NCBI GenBank assembly: GCA_014728215.1 | Contig: WJLZ01000119.1 | Location: 1 to 64,000 of the forward strand | Direction: 5' to 3' | DNA length: 64,000 nucleotides | Source: Chitinivibrionales bacterium | Lineage (GTDB): Bacteria > Fibrobacterota > Chitinivibrionia > Chitinivibrionales > WJKA01 | In this document: positions 8,503 through 17,601 of the stretch, in pieces | How positions within the stretch are numbered: position 1 is the stretch's first letter | How the letters are laid out: the number at the start of each line of letters is the position of its first letter | The notes under the pieces: model-generated | The model's input: only the letters and a program-made list of their open reading frames with translations | Told to the model about the DNA's origin: nothing | The model's database searches: none | Made by a program: the position numbers and the translations under genes

Positions 8503-9795
8503 ATGCATACAACAATAAAAAAGATCAGTTATCCTCTTTCGATTACCTTTTTCATGCTGATGTCGCAGGTGTTTTCTCAGATTTCCAGCGCCGAAAGTGA
8601 AAAGCATGGGCTTGGTTATTATATCGATCTGGCGTTTAAAAACAATCCCGAGATGCATGCAATGAAAAATGCTGTTGACGCCGCCGGGCATGGGGTACAG
8701 GCAGCGTTCGATATGCCCGACCCGGTACTTGGAATCCATACGGGCATGACCGATTTCTCTCATCCGACAAAATTCGTACTTTCCCAGACAATTCCCTGGC
8801 CCGGCACACTCATGGCCCAAAAACGGGAAGCGCGCAGTCTCCATTATCAGCGAAAGGCTGAATACAAAGATGCGGTCAATGATCTGATATTCATGATCCG
8901 TAAAACCTGGGGGGAACTCTATGAGACCGGCAGAACAATTGAGCTGACCCGCCAGTCACTCAAACTGCTCGAACAGGCCGAATCGGTCCTTTTAGCCAAA
9001 TACTCAGTGAATCAGGCTTTTGCCGGTGACCTCCTTAAACTCCAACTCGAAATGGCTGTCTTAGAGGATGATATCCGTCAAATGCGCACTGAAGCTGATA
9101 ATATTCGTAACCGTTTCGGTATCCTGATCGACAGCAGCAACCTGTCTATTCCTTTCCCAGATTCGATACCCTCGCTGAGTGTTCCCGACGATCCGGCGAC
9201 GGTGGTGCAGATAGCGCTTGAGCAGAATCCGGAAATCGTTGCCTATGAATATGCACTCGAGGTCAAAGATGCGCTGGTGGATGCAGCAAAATCACGTTAC
9301 CGACCATCGTTGGTGCTGTCGGCGGATTATGAAACAAATAAAATGATAAACGGCGTATCGGTGGATGATGATCTTATGGCCGGTATTGGTATTTCTCTTC
9401 CGATCTGGTTGTCGCAAAAAAAAGGAAAACTCCAACAGGCCCGCTCGCTACAAAAAGTGGCCGCCAATGAACTCAAACAAGCTGAAAATGAACTTGCAGC
9501 AGAAGCGCGTATCTATTTGAATACCCATAATGATGCTGTCAGACGTATCGAATTGCTTGACAATGTCCTCATTCCGAAGGCAGAACAAACCTTGTCGGTT
9601 ATCGAAGAAGGATACCGGAACAATACCATGTCGATTCTTGATTTTCTCGATGCACAGCGGACATTGCTTGATCTGGAAATTGAAAAAGTATCCAGAATAG
9701 AGCTGAAAGAAATGATAGCCGGGGAAATCGTTATCTGTTGCCTGGCGGAATTTACAAAAAATAAGTCAACCCATTCCACGGAGGCGGAGAAATAA
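8503..9795 (+). CDS. TolC-family outer-membrane efflux protein (CusC-like)
   Basis: A 430-residue outer-membrane channel subunit. A signal peptide (to about residue 30, SQISSA) is followed by the two long-helix repeats of the OEP family; typical elements are NPEMHAM at the first repeat and QNPEIVAYEYAL at the second. It is the exit duct of an RND pump and would form a trimer across the outer membrane. The stop shares one base with the next start (adaptor), and the pump gene overlaps in turn, so the operon is tightly coupled. Length is normal for this family. Confidence 0.9.
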   Translation: MHTTIKKISYPLSITFFMLMSQVFSQISSAESEKHGLGYYIDLAFKNNPEMHAMKNAVDAAGHGVQAAFDMPDPVLGIHTGMTDFSHPTKFVLSQTIPWPGTLMAQKREARSLHYQRKAEYKDAVNDLIFMIRKTWGELYETGRTIELTRQSLKLLEQAESVLLAKYSVNQAFAGDLLKLQLEMAVLEDDIRQMRTEADNIRNRFGILIDSSNLSIPFPDSIPSLSVPDDPATVVQIALEQNPEIVAYEYALEVKDALVDAAKSRYRPSLVLSADYETNKMINGVSVDDDLMAGIGISLPIWLSQKKGKLQQARSLQKVAANELKQAENELAAEARIYLNTHNDAVRRIELLDNVLIPKAEQTLSVIEEGYRNNTMSILDFLDAQRTLLDLEIEKVSRIELKEMIAGEIVICCLAEFTKNKSTHSTEAEK

Positions 9796-11786
9796 TGAAA
9801 ATCAAAAAGCAACGGCTGTTTATCATCGCTCTTGTTGTGTCGGTGCTTGCCGCTTTTCTGGTCGGCAGGATTTCAAAGGGAACCGGTTCGCAAGCTCATA
9901 GCGATGCTGCAGCAGCAAAAGACGCTGGTGAAGATGTTACCTGGACCTGTTCCATGCATCCGCAAATTCAGCTCCCTGAACCCGGGCAGTGTCCCATCTG
10001 TTTCATGGATCTGATTCCGGTAAATGAGAGCGAAGCCGGTGGGGAGCACGAAGCTCCCGCCACGTTAACACTTTCGAAACATGCCGCTGCCCTTGCCGGC
10101 ATTCAAACCATTCAGGCAGTGAGGCGTGGAGCTACCGCAAAAATTCGCATGGCCGGCAAAATCGATTTCAATGAAACGAAAGTCGAAATGATTACCTCCC
10201 GGATGTCGGGAAGAATCGACCGCCTCTATGTCGACTACACCGGAATCCCGGTAAAACGGGGCGACCATCTTGCCCGTATCTACAGTCCCGAACTTGTCTC
10301 GCTTCAACGGGAGCTCCTCGAAGCCAAAAAAGCGGCAAACCGTTTGGACAATACCGGAATTTCTGGTATTGCCGAAGAAAGTATAACCCGGACCCTCGAA
10401 GCGGCGAAGGAAAAACTGAGATTACTGGGCTTCTCGGACGCCGAATTGAATGCTATCCTTTCCCGGGGAACAACCTCCGAGCATATGACAATCAGGGCAG
10501 GGCAGCAGGGCGTGGTGATCAAAAAGCTTGTCGATGAAGGCATGTATGTTCAAACCGGAACCCCGCTGTTCCATATCGCCGATTTGCAGTCGCTCTGGGT
10601 AAAACTTGATGCCTACGAATCCGATCTTGCGTGGCTTCGCCTGGGACAGAAAGCCACTTTTAGTGTCGAGGCCTGGCCGGGGGAGAATTTCAAAGGAACA
10701 ATTTCGTTTATCGATCCTGCGGTGGATCCCGAAACCAGGACAGTCAAGGTGCGGGTTATTGTCGATAACAAAGAAAAAAGACTCAAACCCGAAATGCTGG
10801 TTACCGCACGGGTAAAGGCCCACGTGTCAAAATCGGGAAAAGTGAAAGGCGGTAATCTCAAAGGAAAATGGATCAGCCCGATGCATCCGCAAATTGTCAA
10901 AGATGGTCCCGGGACCTGTGATATCTGCGGCATGCCGCTGGTACCGGCCGAGGAACTCGGATATGTTACCTCGGGCTTTGAAGATGTCGATCCGTTGGTG
11001 GTTCCCTCAACCGCGCCGCTGATCACCGGTGAACGGGCGATCGTCTATGTCCGCCTTCCCGATAAAGAAAAGCCGACATTCGAGGGCAGAGAAGTCGTTC
11101 TCGGGCCGCGGGTCGGCGATTATTACGTTGTTAAATCGGGGATCTCCGAAGGCGAACCGGTTGTTGTTAACGGTGCGTTTAAAATCGACAGTGAATTGCA
11201 AATCAGGGCAAAGCCGAGTATGATGAATCCCGGGCATGGCACAACCGCTCAGGCATCGGCCGACAAGACCCACCCAGCGGCTGCGCCGGCCAAAGTGTCC
11301 GGTACGGTCTCCACAGAGTTCAGAAAAAAATTGAATGGACTTTTCGAGAAATATTTTGCGCTTGCCAATGCTCTTGCAGGAGACGATCTCGCCAAATCAA
11401 AAAAAGCCATGGAATCGCTGCAAAATCACATTGCTGCTACCGATGCACCACAATCAAAACTGTACAAGGCATGGCGCTCGGCAAAATCGAATCTTTTGGA
11501 AGCGCTGAAACAGAAAAAAGATATCAAAGATTTATCCGATGCCCGGATGGTATTCGAAAAAATATCCGGGCAGGTTATCATCCTTCAAAAACACTATGAG
11601 ACCAATACCGACGACCATTACCTGGCATTCTGCCCAATGGCGTTTGGCAATGAAGGCGCGTACTGGCTTCAGAAAAAGAAAGAAATCCGTAACCCTTATT
11701 TCGGAGCATCCATGCTCAAATGCGGTGAAATAAAAGAATCTTATCCATCACCCGGGCAAGCAAAGGGACATAACCATGAACACTGA
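9795..11786 (+). CDS. cusB: RND periplasmic adaptor (CusB-like) with two heavy-metal-binding motifs and DUF3347
   Basis: A 663-residue membrane-fusion protein with an N-terminal membrane anchor (residues 8-24). Next is a YHS-like heavy-metal-binding motif (CSMHPQI...CPICFMDL, about 54-76), then the barrel-sandwich and beta-barrel adaptor core (about 100-345). A second motif of the same kind (SPMHPQI...CDICGMPL, about 358-381) is inserted before the membrane-proximal domain. A C-terminal DUF3347 domain (about 510-640) ends with CPMAFG and MLKCGE. It passes Cu(I)/Ag(I) from the periplasm to the pump. Three separate metal sites in one adaptor is more than in E. coli CusB. GGAGGCGGAG precedes the start. 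Confidence 0.9.
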   Translation: MKIKKQRLFIIALVVSVLAAFLVGRISKGTGSQAHSDAAAAKDAGEDVTWTCSMHPQIQLPEPGQCPICFMDLIPVNESEAGGEHEAPATLTLSKHAAALAGIQTIQAVRRGATAKIRMAGKIDFNETKVEMITSRMSGRIDRLYVDYTGIPVKRGDHLARIYSPELVSLQRELLEAKKAANRLDNTGISGIAEESITRTLEAAKEKLRLLGFSDAELNAILSRGTTSEHMTIRAGQQGVVIKKLVDEGMYVQTGTPLFHIADLQSLWVKLDAYESDLAWLRLGQKATFSVEAWPGENFKGTISFIDPAVDPETRTVKVRVIVDNKEKRLKPEMLVTARVKAHVSKSGKVKGGNLKGKWISPMHPQIVKDGPGTCDICGMPLVPAEELGYVTSGFEDVDPLVVPSTAPLITGERAIVYVRLPDKEKPTFEGREVVLGPRVGDYYVVKSGISEGEPVVVNGAFKIDSELQIRAKPSMMNPGHGTTAQASADKTHPAAAPAKVSGTVSTEFRKKLNGLFEKYFALANALAGDDLAKSKKAMESLQNHIAATDAPQSKLYKAWRSAKSNLLEALKQKKDIKDLSDARMVFEKISGQVIILQKHYETNTDDHYLAFCPMAFGNEGAYWLQKKKEIRNPYFGASMLKCGEIKESYPSPGQAKGHNHEH

Positions 11787-14700
11787 AAAGAAATCGTTGT
11801 CGCCGGTTGATAAGGCGATCCGCTTTTGCCTGAACAATAAGCTCATTGTTGCCCTTGCCGCTGCCGGACTGGTGGTCTGGGGCATAGCCGTAGCGCCCTT
11901 TGAATGGGATATTCCCTGGTTGATCAGAGATCCGGTCCCGGTGGATGCTATTCCTGATATCGGCGAAAACCAACAGATCGTTTTCACCCGGTGGCAGGGG
12001 AGAAGTCCCCAGGATATCGAAAACCAGGTGACCTATCCACTCACCGTCTCTCTGCTCGGGATACCGGGCGTCAAGACAGTCCGGAGTTTTTCCATGTTCG
12101 GATTTTCGAGTATCTATGTGGTTTTCAAGGATGATATCGAATTTTACTGGTCTCGGAGCAGACTCATGGAAAAGCTGTCATCCCTTCCTGCAAACACGCT
12201 CCCTGAAGGAGCGAAACCCACCCTTGGTCCCGATGCCACTGCCCTGGGCCAGGTGTTCTGGTATACCCTTGAAGGCCGCGATGCAAACGGTAGTCCTGCC
12301 GGCGGATGGGACCTCCAGGAACTCCGGTCGATACAGGACTGGCATGTGCGTTATGCACTCATGGCCGCCGACGGCGTTGCTGAGGTTGCATCGGTGGGAG
12401 GGCATGTGAAAGAATTTCAGATCGATGTCGATCCCAGTGCGCTTCTGGTGCACAATATCACCCTCGAACAGGTCTACAATGCGGCCCGGCATTCCAATAT
12501 CGATGTTGGTGCAAGAACCATCGAGATTAACAGCGTTGAATATGTGATACGCGGAGTCGGTTTTGTCAAAAATGTTGCCGACCTCGAAAACGCGGTGATC
12601 CGGGTTGAGAATAATGTGCCGATTACAATCGGTGATATTGCCACTGTCGGCCTGGGACCTGCTCTTCGACGGGGCATTCTTGATAAGGAAGGTGTTGAAG
12701 TTGTCGGGGGTGTTGTTGTTACCCGGTACGGCGAAAACCCTCTTAAAGTTATCTCCAATGTCAAAAATACGATTGCCGAAATTGCACCGGGACTTCCGGA
12801 AAAAGAACTCAGCGACGGCTCTGTTTCAAAAGTCACCATCGTTCCGTTCTACGATCGCGCCGGATTAATCAAAGAAACCCTGGGGACGCTCAATAACGCA
12901 ATCTATCTTGAGATTCTGATAACCATCCTTGTAATCCTTGTCATGCTCAATAGTATCGGGAACTCCCTTGTCATCTCCATGGTGCTTCCGGTAGCCGTGT
13001 TGATAAGCTTTATCGGAATGAAATTATTCAATGTGGATGCCAATATTGTCTCTCTTTCGGGCATCGCCATAGCGATTGGAACTATTGTCGATATGGGAAT
13101 CGTGCTCAGCGAGAATGTAATGAAACATTTCGGGAAAGCACAGCCCGGCGATTCAATTAAAGAACTCGTATTTAAAGCATCGTCGGAAGTAGGTGGTGCG
13201 ATCCTGACTGCGGTACTCACCACGATTATCAGCTTTTTACCGGTCTTTACCATGGAAGCCGCAGAGGGTAAGCTTTTCAAACCCCTTGCTTTTACCAAGA
13301 CCTTTGCGCTGATAGCTTCGATCCTCATTACGCTGTTTGTTCTTCCGCCGCTGCTTCATGTGATATTTGCGCGAAAAAGAAATCGGGGGGGTTTTGGCAT
13401 ATGGATTCTGCCGTCACTGCTGTGCATCGGAGGAATTGTCGCATGGGTTGTTATCGGATGGTGGGCCGGCATACTGTTGATTCTCTTTGGCATGCGTTCG
13501 CTCGCTGCTAAGTTTCTCCCGCAAAAATGGAAAACCCGCCTTCCTCTTCTCGGTACGAGTGCGGTGGTTGCGGTAACCGGTATTCTCCTCACAAAAGAAT
13601 GGCTCCCCCTGGGCGCATCCCGGACATTCCTTTTCAACTTACTCTTTGTCGTTCTCAGCGTAGGAGGATTGCTGTTCTGTTTCAAAATATTTATCAGGAT
13701 ATACCCGAAACTTCTTGCGTGGTTTCTCGATAGAAAATGGGCGTTTCTGACGCCGGCAGGTCTGGTTGTTCTCACCGGGCTTGTAATATGGCTTGGGTTT
13801 TCCCGGGTGTTTTTCTTTATTCCCGATTCTGCCTATAAATTCAAGCCGCTCTCCGGGCTCTATCACAGTTTTCCCGGACTGGGTAAGGAATTTATGCCGT
13901 CCCTTGATGAAGGTTCCTATTTGTATATGCCCACTACCATGACCCATGCTTCGATCGGTGAAGTCCATGTTATTCTCCGGAAACAGGACATGGCGATTAC
14001 CGCAATTCCGGAAGTGGAAAGTGCGGTGGGTAAGCTCGGGCGGGTGGAAAGCGCACTTGATCCTGCTCCGATTTCCATGATCGAAACGATAATCAATATA
14101 AAACCGGAGTATAAGCTCGATGAGAAAGGTGACCGAATCCGTTTTAGATACGATGGAAAGAATAAGGAATTTATCCGCAATGAAACAGGCGAGCTTATTC
14201 CCGATCCCCGCGGCAAGCCCTTTCGGCTGTGGCGTGATAATATCACCCATCCCGATGACATCTGGGATGAGATAGTCAAAACAGCGCAGATCACCGGGGT
14301 GACCTCGGCGCCGAAACTGCAACCGATCGCAGCACGCATAGTCATGCTTCAGAGCGGCATGCGAGCACCCATGGGTATTAAAGTCAAAGGCCCGGACCTT
14401 CACACAATAGAACAGTTCGGTATAGAACTGGGGCGTTTGCTCAAAGAGGTCCCAACCGTCAAATCTTCAGCGGTCTTTGCCGACCGGATTGTAGGAAAGC
14501 CCTATCTTGAAATCGAAATCGACCGGCATGCGATTGCCCGATACGGCATTTCTGTTATGGAAGTCCAGAATGTTATCGAAATCGCCCTTGGCGGCAAGAG
14601 TATTACGCAGACTGTTGAAGGACGGGAGCGGTATGCGGTGCGGGTACGCTATCCCCGGGAACTCAGAGGGCTGGGCAAGGGTATCGACGACATAAAGAAA

Positions 14701-15588
14701 ATCCTGGTTGCGACCAGAGGCGGGGGACAGGTGCCGCTGGGGCAATTATCTTCGGTCATTTACCGGAGAGGACCGCAGGTTATTAAAAGTGAAGATACCT
14801 TTCTGACCGGCTATGTGCTCTTTGATATGCAAAAGGGAAATGCCGAGGTCGATGTTGTCCGTGATGCACAGAAATATATCAGCCATGCAATTGCAACAAA
14901 GGAGATAAGCGTGCCTGATGGGGTATCCTATTCTTTTGCCGGAAGCTACGAGAATCAGGTGAGGTCGGAAAAACGGCTGGTAATTATCCTTCCGGTCGCA
15001 CTGTTTCTGATCTTTCTCATTCTCTATTTCCAGTTCCGGAAAGTACCCGTAACGCTTCTTGTTTTCAGTGGGATTGTTCTTGCCTGGTCGGGTGGGTTTA
15101 TTCTGATATGGCTCTATGGTCAGGGATGGTTCATGGATATCAGCATTGCAGGAGTAAACTTCAGGAATCTGTTCCAGATACAAACGATTAACCTGAGCGT
15201 GGCAATCTGGGTGGGATTTCTTGCGCTCTTTGGTATCGCTTCCGATGATGGCGTTGTTATGTGCGCATATCTCGATCAGAAGTTTGCAGATAAGAAACCG
15301 GGTTCGGTCGACGAAATCAGGAAAATGACTGTGGAGGCAGCGATAAAACGGGTCCGTCCGGCCCTGATGACCTCTGCGACAACGATTCTGGCGCTGTTCC
15401 CGATCCTTACCGCCACCGGACGGGGCTCTGATGTCATGATTCCCATGGCGATCCCCTCATTCGGCGGCATGATGATCGAGGTGCTGACAGTATTTCTGGC
15501 CCCGGTGCTGTATTGTATGATTCAGGAGCGGAAGATGAAGAAAGCCCATGGAAAACATGGAAAGGCACAGAAGGAAGAGGATAATTGA
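11776..15588 (+). CDS. cusA: Heavy-metal RND efflux pump (CusA-like)
   Basis: A 1270-residue inner-membrane proton/metal antiporter of the HME-RND family. Family marks include the N-terminal DAIPDIGENQ, the TM4 region GIAIAIGTIVDMGIV, the periplasmic GKEFMPSLDEGSYLY, and GIASDDGVVM near the end. It is some 200 residues longer than E. coli CusA; the extra part is mostly at about 535-680, where several added hydrophobic segments lie between the first membrane bundle and the second periplasmic domain. Similar long forms are known in Bacteroidota-type genomes. It starts 11 bases inside the adaptor gene. The substrate is most likely Cu(I)/Ag(I), judged from the adaptor. Confidence 0.93.
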   Translation: MNTEKKSLSPVDKAIRFCLNNKLIVALAAAGLVVWGIAVAPFEWDIPWLIRDPVPVDAIPDIGENQQIVFTRWQGRSPQDIENQVTYPLTVSLLGIPGVKTVRSFSMFGFSSIYVVFKDDIEFYWSRSRLMEKLSSLPANTLPEGAKPTLGPDATALGQVFWYTLEGRDANGSPAGGWDLQELRSIQDWHVRYALMAADGVAEVASVGGHVKEFQIDVDPSALLVHNITLEQVYNAARHSNIDVGARTIEINSVEYVIRGVGFVKNVADLENAVIRVENNVPITIGDIATVGLGPALRRGILDKEGVEVVGGVVVTRYGENPLKVISNVKNTIAEIAPGLPEKELSDGSVSKVTIVPFYDRAGLIKETLGTLNNAIYLEILITILVILVMLNSIGNSLVISMVLPVAVLISFIGMKLFNVDANIVSLSGIAIAIGTIVDMGIVLSENVMKHFGKAQPGDSIKELVFKASSEVGGAILTAVLTTIISFLPVFTMEAAEGKLFKPLAFTKTFALIASILITLFVLPPLLHVIFARKRNRGGFGIWILPSLLCIGGIVAWVVIGWWAGILLILFGMRSLAAKFLPQKWKTRLPLLGTSAVVAVTGILLTKEWLPLGASRTFLFNLLFVVLSVGGLLFCFKIFIRIYPKLLAWFLDRKWAFLTPAGLVVLTGLVIWLGFSRVFFFIPDSAYKFKPLSGLYHSFPGLGKEFMPSLDEGSYLYMPTTMTHASIGEVHVILRKQDMAITAIPEVESAVGKLGRVESALDPAPISMIETIINIKPEYKLDEKGDRIRFRYDGKNKEFIRNETGELIPDPRGKPFRLWRDNITHPDDIWDEIVKTAQITGVTSAPKLQPIAARIVMLQSGMRAPMGIKVKGPDLHTIEQFGIELGRLLKEVPTVKSSAVFADRIVGKPYLEIEIDRHAIARYGISVMEVQNVIEIALGGKSITQTVEGRERYAVRVRYPRELRGLGKGIDDIKKILVATRGGGQVPLGQLSSVIYRRGPQVIKSEDTFLTGYVLFDMQKGNAEVDVVRDAQKYISHAIATKEISVPDGVSYSFAGSYENQVRSEKRLVIILPVALFLIFLILYFQFRKVPVTLLVFSGIVLAWSGGFILIWLYGQGWFMDISIAGVNFRNLFQIQTINLSVAIWVGFLALFGIASDDGVVMCAYLDQKFADKKPGSVDEIRKMTVEAAIKRVRPALMTSATTILALFPILTATGRGSDVMIPMAIPSFGGMMIEVLTVFLAPVLYCMIQERKMKKAHGKHGKAQKEEDN

Positions 15589-15677
15589 GTATATAACGCA
15601 CCTCTCGAATCCTTTTACCATCCAATCCTCCGTTCTCCAGCATCTTTCTTCGCCCCTGTGCTATTTTGTTTATATCC

Positions 15678-16679
15678 ATGCAAAACGGCAAAGAAGATAA
15701 AATAAAGCGCCTTCGGGCAAAGCTCGATGCTCTGGAGCGGAAGCACAAAAAGGGGGAGAAGCAAACCCAGAGACGTCCTGCCGCGCTCGATGAGCTGTAT
15801 CGGGCGGTTGGTCGCCATAAAAAGAAATCTTCTCCTGACTTTGAGCCGTCTGATAATGTTTTATCAAAGCCGGAGCCCATTGTCTATCACCGAAAACTGC
15901 CCCGTGCCGCAACAAAATCATCTGTTCGGACAAAACCTGCTGTTGCACAGGCCTGGAAAGTCTGTCTGGAAGATGCTGTTGAGGGTGTAGAAATGCCTGT
16001 TGAAGGCAGGGGAAAGGCCTGGCTGGTGTCGAAAATGATCGATGAAGTCGATCAGGCGGAATTTGTAAGCCGCGATTTTGCTCATCGATTATCAGAAGAC
16101 AATTCATTTCTTGCGGGTAAACTTCAGGCCCTATTCGGGGGAGAAAAGCCTGCTCCCGATGATTTCATTTTTATGGATATCGAGACCACCGGCCTCAGTA
16201 ATTCGCCGCTCTTTTTGATCGGGGTTATGGTATGGACCCGGGGTGGATTTGAAGTACAGCAGTTTTTTGCCCGCGATTACAGTGAAGAAGTTGCGGTGAT
16301 CCACATGTTTTGCGAGGCCTGCAGATCAAAAAAAATTCTGGTCACGTTCAATGGGAAAAGCTTCGATTTACCCTATATCCGCACCCGCGCTGCTGCAATG
16401 GGTGTCGGGTTCGACCTGAATCCTCATCATTTCGATCTCCTCCATGAAAGCCGCCGAATCTGGAAATATACCCTCCCAGACTGCAAACTTCAGACTCTCG
16501 AACGCCATATCTGCAACCGGCGGCGATTCGGTGATATTCCCGGAAGTGAGATTCCCGATGCCTATCACCAGTATGTGCATACCGATAATGCCTGGCAGGT
16601 GGTGGAAATCCTCAAACATAACCTGCTCGATCTTGTCACCCTGGCCGATTTGATGGTCAGAATGCCCGCAAATGATTAA
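15678..16679 (+). CDS. YprB-type RNase H-like exonuclease domain protein
   Basis: A 333-residue protein whose C-terminal half (about 155-333) is a DEDD-type exonuclease. Motif I is FMDIETTGLS, motif II FNGKSFD, and a late D follows in HNLLDLVTLADL, as in the YprB RNase H-like family. The first 60 residues are basic and coiled-coil-like (KRLRAKLDALERKHKKGEK) and the following linker carries no domain I recognise. No Shine-Dalgarno is seen; I chose the first ATG rather than a TTG twelve bases earlier. The nucleic-acid substrate is not known. Confidence 0.8.
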   Translation: MQNGKEDKIKRLRAKLDALERKHKKGEKQTQRRPAALDELYRAVGRHKKKSSPDFEPSDNVLSKPEPIVYHRKLPRAATKSSVRTKPAVAQAWKVCLEDAVEGVEMPVEGRGKAWLVSKMIDEVDQAEFVSRDFAHRLSEDNSFLAGKLQALFGGEKPAPDDFIFMDIETTGLSNSPLFLIGVMVWTRGGFEVQQFFARDYSEEVAVIHMFCEACRSKKILVTFNGKSFDLPYIRTRAAAMGVGFDLNPHHFDLLHESRRIWKYTLPDCKLQTLERHICNRRRFGDIPGSEIPDAYHQYVHTDNAWQVVEILKHNLLDLVTLADLMVRMPAND

Positions 16680-16751
16680 AATCATTTTCTTTATCTTACC
16701 ATAAATATAAAATTAAATATCAAAGCATTATTCGTTTATCAACTGCCTGGT

Positions 16752-17594
16752 ATGCTAACCATGATTTCATCAGAGCAAAAACGACAGCTGTCTCAAAAAA
16801 TTACCGACCTGATCGAGCAATTACCCCCCCTGCCGGATACCATTGCGGAACTCAGGCGTGTTGCAGCCAATCCGAATGTGCGGTTTTCCCATATAGCGCC
16901 GATCCTCAAAAGAGATTCTTCACTCTGCGCCGATCTGTTGCACCTCGTTAATTCTGCCTATTTCGGTGTTAATCATTCGGTTGATACAGTCGATGAAGCT
17001 TTGCGGATATTCGGGGTAGAACCCCTGATTAACTTTGTCACTCTTACGTTTTCGGAGAAAGTAATACGGGAGCGGTTTCTCTCGATAAATAATGTCGGGG
17101 ATTATTTCCAGCATTCCCGTGAAATTTCAAAGGCTGCGGTTATTGTTGCCGGGAAAGCGAAAATGAACCGGCGAATCAAAGATTTCATTTCCACGGCAGG
17201 ATTGCTGCATGATATTGGAAGACTTGTCATACTCATGGCGCAGGATAAAAGTGTTTTTGAATTGGCGGGAAATTCGGCCGAAAGCCTGAAAGAAGTAATT
17301 GAAAACGAACAGGATATTGCGGGGATGAATCACTGTCTGGTCGGGAGTCTTATCTGCGAAAAATGGCATCTGTCCACGTTTTTACAAAACGCAATCAAAT
17401 ATCATCACACACCTCTTGATGGAGGAGTACATACTGAAGCCGCCTATATTTTTTTAGCCCACTTTCTTACTTTTAACGAAGTTTCCGATATGATGCTTGC
17501 TACGGTATTGCCCCAGGACAATATAAAATCACTCGGTCTCTCACCAAAATCCATTGTCGCTGCTAAAGAAGAATACTCGAAATCGCGGAAATAA
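16752..17594 (+). CDS. HDOD domain signalling protein
   Basis: A 280-residue protein consisting almost wholly of an HDOD domain (about 15-215). The start LPPLPDTIAELR, the LHLVNSAYFG helix and the LLHDIGRL pair are typical. HDOD proteins are non-enzymatic or weak relatives of HD phosphohydrolases and often sit in c-di-GMP, chemotaxis and stress signalling. Seven bases separate it from a second, larger HDOD gene, so the two likely act together. An alternative start three codons in (ATG at 16761) is possible. Confidence 0.88.
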   Translation: MLTMISSEQKRQLSQKITDLIEQLPPLPDTIAELRRVAANPNVRFSHIAPILKRDSSLCADLLHLVNSAYFGVNHSVDTVDEALRIFGVEPLINFVTLTFSEKVIRERFLSINNVGDYFQHSREISKAAVIVAGKAKMNRRIKDFISTAGLLHDIGRLVILMAQDKSVFELAGNSAESLKEVIENEQDIAGMNHCLVGSLICEKWHLSTFLQNAIKYHHTPLDGGVHTEAAYIFLAHFLTFNEVSDMMLATVLPQDNIKSLGLSPKSIVAAKEEYSKSRK

Positions 17595-17601
17595 AGCTAT
17601 C

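Noticed and set aside
13639-14403. 254-codon minus-strand frame within cusA
   Set aside because: Shadow of the cusA frame; its sequence is irregular and histidine/arginine-rich as expected for an antisense reading.
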